A stretch of 6,027 nucleotides of DNA from Planctomycetota bacterium (GTDB lineage: Bacteria > Planctomycetota > SBBH01 > JAHFOU01): NCBI GenBank assembly GCA_023261525.1, contig JAHFOU010000154.1:1-6027 (forward strand). Reading direction: 5' to 3'. Of the stretch, positions 1 through 4,912 are shown in pieces. The notes under the pieces are model-generated. The model searched no databases. It worked only from the letters and a program-made list of their open reading frames with translations, and had not been told where the DNA came from. The translations under genes were made by a program, and so were the position numbers. Position 1 is the first letter of the stretch; each line of letters starts with the position of its first letter.

Positions 1-2
1 TC

Positions 3-1118
3 TGGGCCGCCTTCCTCTGCGGCCTGGCGGGGGCCACGAAGCAGAGCGGAGGTTTCGCCATCCTCGTGCTCCTGTGGCTGATCCTGGAGGGAGGGCAGGA
101 CAGGGTGCGCCGGGTCCTGACGGCCGGCCTGGGCGCCTTTCTCGGCATCCTCTGCTTCAACCCCTGGCTGGTCCTCCGCTTCGGCGACTTCCTGGGCAGT
201 GCGGCCGTCCTGATGCAGGCTCCGGTCACCACGGGCCTGTCTCCCTCTCTTCTGAGCCGGCTCGGCGGCCTGGCCGCCAGGGCCCTGGCCTGGTCCCATG
301 CCTATCCCCTGGTCCTGGCGATGGCGGCGCCCCTACTCCTGGGATGGGGACTCCGCCACGAGAAGGCCCTGGCCGTCTTCCTGCTCGGCTTCCTGCCCTT
401 TTTCGTCCTGCTGGAGTATCCGATCCAGCCCCGCCACATCCTGCCCGCCACCCCGGTCCTGGCCCTGCTGGCCGGGGGATTCCTGGCGGCCCTGGCTCCC
501 CGCTGGAGGCGTCTTGGGCTCCTCGCGCTGTGCCTGGGACTCCTTCCGTCCCTGCTGGGCTCGGCCGCCCACAGCCGCATCCAGACGCGCCAGACGACGC
601 TCGGCCAGGCCGCGGACTGGATGCTGGCGAACCTGCCGGACGGCACGGGCGTGACGGCGGAGGACGACGTCTTCGTGCGCCGCATCCCTTCCGCCAACCA
701 TGAGGTCTTCCAGAACGGGAAGAGGAGCGACCTGCTGACGGCCTGGAAACGGGCCCAGGGCGGCAAGCTCTTCAACGTCCCGATCCGCCTGATCGAGAAG
801 AGCACGGAAGGCCTGACGGGCCTGAGCCTGGAGGAGTACGCCAGCCAGGGGATCCGGGTCTTCCTGGTCTGCACCTGGCTCCAGGAGACCCGCCAGTCCC
901 CGGAGTTCAAGCCCGGCCGTGAGGCCTGGCTGGCCCGCCTGAGGCGCGAGGGGCTCAAGCGGGCGGAATTCCGCCCGGTGCGCGACCGCGGGCCCGTCGT
1001 CACCGAGGACGAGTACTACATGGCTGGGCACACCTACGGCTACCTGCGCCGCTTCGAGCGCTATGGGCCCTGGGTGGAGGTCTGGGAGTGGCCCGCACCC
1101 CAGGGGGCAGGGCGCTAG
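3..1118 (+). CDS. GT-C fold glycosyltransferase, GT39/ArnT-like, 5'-truncated by window edge
   Basis: An integral-membrane glycosyltransferase that probably moves a sugar from a polyprenyl-phosphate carrier to an acceptor on the outer face of the inner membrane. The frame is open from base 3 with no stop upstream, so the gene begins outside the window; the GTG at 66 is only an internal codon. The 371 visible residues start inside a hydrophobic helix with the GATKQSGG motif (residues 10-17), which resembles the 'TK-(Y)-xG' motif of GT39/PMT-type enzymes. About five further hydrophobic segments follow (roughly 38-58, 94-117, 122-140, 145-165, 170-188). The fourth is preceded by IQPRHILPATP, like the R-x-x-x-P motif before the last helices of this family. 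Residues from about 189 to 371 are hydrophilic and should be a periplasmic C-terminal domain; it opens with a 'TLGQAADWMLANLPDG' stretch typical of such proteins. The catalytic N-terminal Asp/Glu loop is not in view. The stop lies one base before the MBOAT start. The superfamily is fairly sure; donor and acceptor are unknown. Confidence 0.75.
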   Translation, partial: WAAFLCGLAGATKQSGGFAILVLLWLILEGGQDRVRRVLTAGLGAFLGILCFNPWLVLRFGDFLGSAAVLMQAPVTTGLSPSLLSRLGGLAARALAWSHAYPLVLAMAAPLLLGWGLRHEKALAVFLLGFLPFFVLLEYPIQPRHILPATPVLALLAGGFLAALAPRWRRLGLLALCLGLLPSLLGSAAHSRIQTRQTTLGQAADWMLANLPDGTGVTAEDDVFVRRIPSANHEVFQNGKRSDLLTAWKRAQGGKLFNVPIRLIEKSTEGLTGLSLEEYASQGIRVFLVCTWLQETRQSPEFKPGREAWLARLRREGLKRAEFRPVRDRGPVVTEDEYYMAGHTYGYLRRFERYGPWVEVWEWPAPQGAGR

Positions 1119-1119
1119 C

Positions 1120-2508
1120 ATGCTCTTCCAGACCTGGGTCTTCGCAGGCTTCTTCGTCCTCGTCTACGCCCTGTACCTCGGTCTGGCCCACAAGCCTCAG
1201 AACCTCCTCCTGCTGGTGGTCTCCTACGTCTTCTACGGGTGGTGGGACTGGAGGTTCCTCGGCCTGCTCTGGATCTCCACGGGGGTCGGCTACGCCTCGG
1301 CCCTGCTGATGGGGCGGTCTTCCGGGGGGCGGCGCAGGGCCTTCCTCTGGATCAGCCTCTGCACGGATCTCGGGATCCTGGCGGGGTTCAAGTACCTCAA
1401 CTTCTTCGTAGGCTCCGCCGCCGCCCTCCTGCAACGCGCCGGATTCGACGCCCATCCTGCGGTCCTGGGGATCGCCCTGCCCGTCGGGATCAGCTTCTAC
1501 ACCTTCCAGAGCATGTCGTACACCCTCGACGTCTACCGCGAGCGGGTGGCCCCGGTGCGGAGCCTGGGGGACTTCGCCCTCTACATCGCCTATTTCCCCC
1601 ACATGGTCGCGGGGCCCATCGTGCGCGCGGAGCGCCTGCTTCCCCAGCTCCAGAAGCCCCGCACGGTCACGCGCGAGTCCTTCGAGTCCGGCCTGCTCCT
1701 GTTCGGGATCGGCCTGGCCCGCAAGCTCGCCATCGCCGACTGCCTGGCGCGGCACGTGGACAACACCTTCCACAACGACCTGGCGGCCTCCAGCAGCCTG
1801 GAGCTCCTCCGCGGCGTCCTCCTGTTCGGGCTCCAGATCTACAACGACTTCGCCGGCTATTCGGACATGGCCCGCGGCCTGAGCCGCATGATGGGGATCG
1901 AGCTCACGGTGAACTTCGACGCCCCCTACTTCGCCACGACGATCACGGAGTTCTGGCGCCGCTGGCACATCTCCCTCTCCAACTGGCTGAGGGACTACCT
2001 CTACATCCCGCTGGGCGGGAACCGCGGGGGGGAGTTCCGCACGTATCGGAACCTCCTGATCACCATGCTCCTGGGCGGGCTCTGGCATGGGGCGTCCTGG
2101 AACTTCGTGATCTGGGGGGGCATCCATGGCGCCGCCCTCGCGGTCCATCGGCTGTGGTCCTCCCGGGCGGCCAGGCCCCGGATCCCGGCGCCGCTTTCCT
2201 GGGCGATGACCATGGCCGTCGTCTTCGGGGCCTGGGTCTTCTTCCGGGCAGAGGACCTGGGCGAGGTCCGGGCCGTCCTTTCCGGCATCCTCCACTGGCA
2301 CGGGGGCCACAGCCTCTGGTGGTTCGTCCAGCCCCTGGCGCCCGTCCTGCTGTGGCTCTTCCTGGACCGCGTCGCCGTTCATGCCGGGGAACCCGTCATC
2401 TCCCGCTGGACCTGGCCGGCCCGCGGCCTGACCTATGCGACCCTCGCGCTTGGCATCACCCTCCTGAGGTCCCACCATGCCGTTCCTTTCGTCTATTTTC
2501 AGTTTTGA
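1120..2508 (+). CDS. MBOAT family membrane O-acyltransferase, AlgI-like
   Basis: A polytopic membrane enzyme of 462 residues, the usual AlgI length. Known relatives (AlgI, PatA, DltB) pass an acyl group, usually acetyl, across the membrane to an extracytoplasmic partner that modifies a polysaccharide or peptidoglycan. The N-terminus MLFQTWVFAGFFVL is the classic start of the family, which supports ATG 1120 over the in-frame upstream ATG at 1063. Conserved blocks occur in order: FYTFQSMSYTLDVYR (126-140), FPHMVAGPI (159-167), QIYNDFAGYSDM (239-250), then FWRRWHISLSNWLRDYLYIPLGG with His283, and LWHGASWN with His323. His323 matches the invariant MBOAT histidine, at nearly the same position as in AlgI. 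A weak G-rich ribosome site (CAGGG, 1108-1112) lies 7 nt before the start. The next gene, an SGNH-like protein, begins 32 bases before this one ends, the partner arrangement expected for an O-acylation system. The family call is firm; acyl donor and glycan substrate are inferred. Confidence 0.95.
   Translation: MLFQTWVFAGFFVLVYALYLGLAHKPQNLLLLVVSYVFYGWWDWRFLGLLWISTGVGYASALLMGRSSGGRRRAFLWISLCTDLGILAGFKYLNFFVGSAAALLQRAGFDAHPAVLGIALPVGISFYTFQSMSYTLDVYRERVAPVRSLGDFALYIAYFPHMVAGPIVRAERLLPQLQKPRTVTRESFESGLLLFGIGLARKLAIADCLARHVDNTFHNDLAASSSLELLRGVLLFGLQIYNDFAGYSDMARGLSRMMGIELTVNFDAPYFATTITEFWRRWHISLSNWLRDYLYIPLGGNRGGEFRTYRNLLITMLLGGLWHGASWNFVIWGGIHGAALAVHRLWSSRAARPRIPAPLSWAMTMAVVFGAWVFFRAEDLGEVRAVLSGILHWHGGHSLWWFVQPLAPVLLWLFLDRVAVHAGEPVISRWTWPARGLTYATLALGITLLRSHHAVPFVYFQF
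2466..2469 (+). promoter_or_regulatory. Ribosome binding site of the SGNH-like gene, inside the MBOAT gene
   Basis: GAGG followed by 7 nt and ATG 2477. It lies within the last codons of the MBOAT gene, so the downstream start is well supported even though the two frames overlap, and translation of the two proteins is probably coupled. Confidence 0.7.
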
Positions 2509-3529
2509 GACCTGGCGGGGGGGGCTGCCCCGGCCGGGCGCGGCCGTCGGCCTGGCCGCGGGGGTCCTCCTCCTGTTCGATGTCGGGGTGGCCCGTCGCG
2601 AGACTCTCTGGAAGTACGATCCGGTCGTCCGTTTCCGCGGGGAGATGGAAGCCCGGGTGATCGCTCCGGCCCCCGCGCCCCTCGTGGTCCTGTTCGGGAG
2701 CTCCACGACCAAGGACGCCGTGGCCCCCAGGATCCTGGAAGGGGAGCTGGGCCTGCCTCAGGGAAGCGTGATCAACCTGGGGATCCCTTTCGGGACCTCC
2801 TACGACGCGCTCTTCCTGTACCGGCGCCACCGGGAGCGTCTTTCGAAGGCCAAGCTGCTGATCCTGGGACTGGACGAGTGCTGTCTCGACGCGCACCACA
2901 CCTTCCAGGCCCATGCCCCGTACTGCGCCCCTCTGCAGGACCGCCTGGATTATTTCGAGGACCCCGGCACCCTCCTGGGGTGGGCCTGGAGGACCTGCGA
3001 CTTCGGTCCCGCGGCCGCCTGGACGGCCGAGACCCTGTTTCGGACCCTGATCCACAAGGAGAAGGCGGGGATCCCCTTCGCCTTCACACCGGACGGCCGG
3101 TTTTCCCCCACGTATCTCTCCGACAAGGCCGGTCCGGGTAACCTCTCCCACGAGGTCCGAGCCAAGGCGGGCTGGGATCACTTCGTCCTGAGCCGCAAGC
3201 GCGCCAGGGTGCTGAAGGACTTCGCCGCCCTGGCCCGTTCCGACGGGATCCAGGTCCTCTTCCTCCAGATCCCGGGCCGGGACCGCTACGTCGATTGGGT
3301 GGAGGCCCGCTATCCCGAGACCCGCCGGGCGTCCCGCGAGGCCCTGCTCTCCCTCCATGCCCCCGCCGACGGCGTGAGGGTGAGGCCAGAGTTCCGGGGG
3401 AGCGAGATGGGCCTGGAGGAGACCGACTTCGCCGACCACGAGCACCTCAGGACCACGGGCGCGCGCAAGTTCACCGAGAACCTGGGGCGCTGGCTGCGGA
3501 GGGAGTACCCGGGGCTCTGGCTCCAGTAA
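2477..3529 (+). CDS. SGNH-hydrolase-like membrane-anchored protein, partner of the MBOAT acyltransferase
   Basis: A 350-residue protein with one N-terminal hydrophobic segment (about 21-39, GAAVGLAAGVLLLFDVGVA), so it is probably anchored with its main domain outside the cytoplasm. The domain shows SGNH/GDSL-type blocks. Block I is VVLFGSSTTKDAV (70-82), with Ser76 in the nucleophile position. A glycine block INLGIPFGTS (99-108) could form the oxyanion hole. A C-terminal ADHEHLRTTGARKFT carries the D-x-x-H pair Asp320/His323. The usual block III Asn is not obvious; GLDECCLD (131-138) sits where it would be expected. In characterised systems a periplasmic SGNH protein (AlgJ/AlgX, PatB, DltD) takes acyl groups from the MBOAT protein and attaches them to the glycan, which is the inferred role here. 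The start overlaps the MBOAT gene by 32 bases and has a good ribosome site. Four cysteines (135, 136, 150, 174) cluster in the middle. Alternatives are a deacetylase, or a non-catalytic scaffold of DltD type. Confidence 0.83.
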   Translation: MPFLSSIFSFETWRGGLPRPGAAVGLAAGVLLLFDVGVARRETLWKYDPVVRFRGEMEARVIAPAPAPLVVLFGSSTTKDAVAPRILEGELGLPQGSVINLGIPFGTSYDALFLYRRHRERLSKAKLLILGLDECCLDAHHTFQAHAPYCAPLQDRLDYFEDPGTLLGWAWRTCDFGPAAAWTAETLFRTLIHKEKAGIPFAFTPDGRFSPTYLSDKAGPGNLSHEVRAKAGWDHFVLSRKRARVLKDFAALARSDGIQVLFLQIPGRDRYVDWVEARYPETRRASREALLSLHAPADGVRVRPEFRGSEMGLEETDFADHEHLRTTGARKFTENLGRWLRREYPGLWLQ

Positions 3530-3530
3530 G

Positions 3531-4244
3531 ATGGGCCCCATGCCGGCGCGCTCCATCTCCGTCGTCGTCCCGGCCTTGAACGAGGAGGCCAACCTCGAGG
3601 CCACCGTGGCCGAGATCCACGCCGAGATCCCCCGGCATTTCGAGGACTACGAGATCCTCATCGTCGACGACGGCTCCCGGGACCGCACCGGGGCCCTGGC
3701 GGACGCCCTGGCCCGGGCGGATCCCCGGGTGAAGGCCTTCCACAACGACCTGAACCGGGGCCTGGGCCATGCCTATTTCCGGGGGGTGTCCGAGGCCAGC
3801 AAGGAGTACGTGGTCATGGTCTGCGGGGACGGGGAGAACAGCCTGGAGGGGATGGCGCCCATGTGGCCCCTGATCGGCACGGCCGACATCATTGCCCCCC
3901 ACACGGCCAACGCCGAGATCCGCACCCCTTTCCGCCGGGCGGTCTCGCGTTTCGGGACGGGGGTCCTCAATACGATCTTCGGGCTGAACCTGCGTTGCTA
4001 CACGGGCACCGTGGTCCACCGCCTGGCGACCCTCCGCAGCGTCCAGGTGAAGAGCCTGGACTTCCTCTACCAGGCTGAGACCCTGGCCCTCCTGATCCGC
4101 CGGGGCGCCACGGTGAGGGAGGTCGGCATCGACATCCGCCCCCGTTCCGCGGGCAAGACCAAGATCTTCAAGCTCAAGAACCTCTGGGGGATGAGCCTGA
4201 CCCTGACCCGCCTGGCCTGGATGAGATTCTCCTGGCGTTCATAA
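3531..4244 (+). CDS. Glycosyltransferase family 2, polyprenyl-phosphate sugar synthase type
   Basis: A 237-residue GT-A fold enzyme that should act on the cytoplasmic side, passing a nucleotide-activated sugar to a lipid carrier or growing glycan. Visible motifs: SVVVPALNEEANLEATV (10-26), the nucleotide-binding IVDDGSRDRT (44-53), NRGLGHAYFRGV (75-86), and MVCGDGENS (96-104), where Asp100-Gly-Glu102 stands in for the usual DxD metal site. The later YTGTVVHR, a YQAETLALLIRRG stretch and RPRSAGKTKIFKLKN match the acceptor side of DPM1-like enzymes. There is no C-terminal membrane domain, which separates it from GtrB/ArnC types with two helices. The gene starts one base after the SGNH stop. ATG 3540 (MPARSISVVVP) is an equally good start with a slightly better AGATGG ribosome-like sequence 5 nt upstream; the choice changes only three residues. 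Its last 12 bases lie inside the first operator-like repeat. The family is sure; donor and acceptor are not determinable. Confidence 0.92.
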   Translation: MGPMPARSISVVVPALNEEANLEATVAEIHAEIPRHFEDYEILIVDDGSRDRTGALADALARADPRVKAFHNDLNRGLGHAYFRGVSEASKEYVVMVCGDGENSLEGMAPMWPLIGTADIIAPHTANAEIRTPFRRAVSRFGTGVLNTIFGLNLRCYTGTVVHRLATLRSVQVKSLDFLYQAETLALLIRRGATVREVGIDIRPRSAGKTKIFKLKNLWGMSLTLTRLAWMRFSWRS

Positions 4245-4260
4245 GCGTGAACGCTATAGT
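4232..4260 (+). promoter_or_regulatory. Candidate sigma-70-type promoter for the regulator-asnB segment
   Basis: TATAGT at 4255-4260 matches five of six bases of the -10 consensus and lies in the only noticeably AT-richer patch near a gene boundary. A poor -35 candidate, CTGGCG (4232-4237), sits 17 bp upstream with three of six matches. Transcription would start near 4267, at the centre of the perfect palindrome, so bound repressor would block it. The weak -35 makes this tentative. Confidence 0.4.
4233..4256. promoter_or_regulatory. Operator-like inverted repeat, unit 1 (imperfect)
   Basis: A 24-bp dyad centred between 4244 and 4245 with 8 of 12 pairs matching. The best part is GCGTTCA (4235-4241) against TGAACGC (4248-4254). 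Its core has the form GTTCAT-N4-GTGAAC, the same layout and spacing as the perfect palindrome that abuts it on the right. It spans the 3' end of the GT2 gene and the first codons of the longest regulator frame. A binding site for the adjacent winged-helix regulator is inferred, not shown. Confidence 0.6.
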
Positions 4261-4909
4261 GTTCACAGCTGTGAACACTACTTCCGAATCCCTGACGGAC
4301 GCCGAATACCGCCTCCTGGAGGCACTTCGGGAAGACCCCCACCTCAGCCAGCGCCGCCTGGCCGGACGCCTGGGCATCGCCCTGGGCCTGACCAACAAGA
4401 TGCTCCAGATGCTGGTCCGCAAGGGCTATGTCAACATCGAGAACCTGGGCCGCAACCGCATGGGCTACCTCCTGACGACCAAGGGCGTGGCGGAAAAGGG
4501 CAGCCGCCTCCTGTCCCACCTCCAGAACACCGCGGCCCTGTTCCGCCAGGCCCGCCAGCTGGTCCTGGCCAGCCTGGATCTGAAGCGGACGGACCCCAGC
4601 ACCCTGAAATGCGTGGCCGTCTACGGTTGCGGGGACGTGGGGGAGCTGGTCTACCACACCCTGAAGGCCGAGGGGGTCTCCCGCCTGGTCTTCGTGGATC
4701 CAGAGTTCCAGGGCCGGGCCTTCCTCGGGCAGAAGGTCTTCTCGGAGGAGGAGGCCGCGGCCGAGGCCCCGGACCTGCTCTTCGTGGCCACGCCGAGGCC
4801 CGTCGACGAGGCCGCCCTGCGCGCCAAGGGCCTCACCTGCCCCGTCTTCCAGTTCCCCTCGGGCCTGGACATGCCCACCGGCACGGGCGTGACCCCGGTG
4901 GAGGCCTAG
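4247..4909 (+). CDS. Winged-helix (MarR/EPS-associated type) regulator with C-terminal Rossmann-like domain
   Basis: A 220-residue, probably cytoplasmic, DNA-binding regulator. Residues 16-80 form a winged helix: LTDAEYRLLEALREDP, then LSQRRLAGRLGIALGLTNKM (33-52) as the helix-turn-helix, LQMLVRKGYVNIENL, and a wing ending in YLLTTKGVAEK. This resembles the MarR-type regulators found in exopolysaccharide clusters. From about 120 a second domain begins with CVAVYGCGDVGE, a Gly127-x-Gly129-x-x-Gly132 nucleotide-binding turn. It continues with LVFVDPEFQGRAFLGQKVF and a DLLFVATPRP strand. This pattern recalls the UDP-sugar-binding domain of PglD-like proteins or CoA/NAD-binding domains, so it may sense a nucleotide or nucleotide-sugar (inference). 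GTG 4247 is the longest start, 2 bases after the GT2 stop, with no ribosome site. GTG 4259 and GTG 4271 are alternatives; 4271 fits the predicted transcript and would be nearly leaderless, giving 212 residues. asnB follows after 3 bases. Confidence 0.85.
   Translation: MNAIVFTAVNTTSESLTDAEYRLLEALREDPHLSQRRLAGRLGIALGLTNKMLQMLVRKGYVNIENLGRNRMGYLLTTKGVAEKGSRLLSHLQNTAALFRQARQLVLASLDLKRTDPSTLKCVAVYGCGDVGELVYHTLKAEGVSRLVFVDPEFQGRAFLGQKVFSEEEAAAEAPDLLFVATPRPVDEAALRAKGLTCPVFQFPSGLDMPTGTGVTPVEA
4257..4280. promoter_or_regulatory. Operator-like perfect 24-bp palindrome, unit 2
   Basis: Every one of 12 base pairs is symmetric about the 4268/4269 centre: left arm TAGTGTTCACAG, right arm its exact reverse complement. 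The core is GTTCAC-N4-GTGAAC. The centre is exactly 24 bp from that of unit 1. No T-run follows, so it is not an intrinsic terminator. Symmetric half-sites spaced like this are typical targets of homodimeric winged-helix proteins of the MarR type, and the gene it overlaps encodes one, so autoregulation is the simplest reading. Confidence 0.72.
4900..4904 (+). promoter_or_regulatory. Ribosome binding site of asnB-like gene
   Basis: GGAGG with an 8-nt spacing to ATG 4913, lying in the last codons of the regulator gene. It is the strongest ribosome site in the window and fixes the start that places Cys at position 2. Confidence 0.75.
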
Positions 4910-4912
4910 CCC

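Noticed and set aside
66..68. GTG as the start of the first gene
   Set aside because: The same frame is open back to base 3 and encodes the conserved GATKQSGG motif, so 66 is internal and the true start lies outside the window.
1063..1119. In-frame ATG at 1063 as start of the MBOAT protein
   Set aside because: It would add 19 polar residues unlike the family and overlap the first gene; ATG 1120 gives the typical MLFxxxxF N-terminus.
1909..1914. GTGAAC half-site in the MBOAT gene (and GTTCAC at 3469-3474 in the SGNH-like gene) as further operators
   Set aside because: Neither has an inverted partner at the 4-bp spacing; single hexamers are expected by chance.
1000..2712. A 570-codon open frame on the - strand opposite the MBOAT gene
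   Set aside because: Composition is Pro/Glu/Gly/Arg-rich and repetitive, with no motif, while the + strand frame is a clear MBOAT protein.
4233..4247. Sigma-54 (-24/-12) promoter suggested by TGGC...GC
   Set aside because: The GG and GC are separated by 9 rather than 10 bases and the TTGC element is missing.
4257..4280. Palindrome as a rho-independent terminator for the GT2 gene
   Set aside because: The dyad has no loop spacer and no T-run after it, and it overlaps the next coding region.
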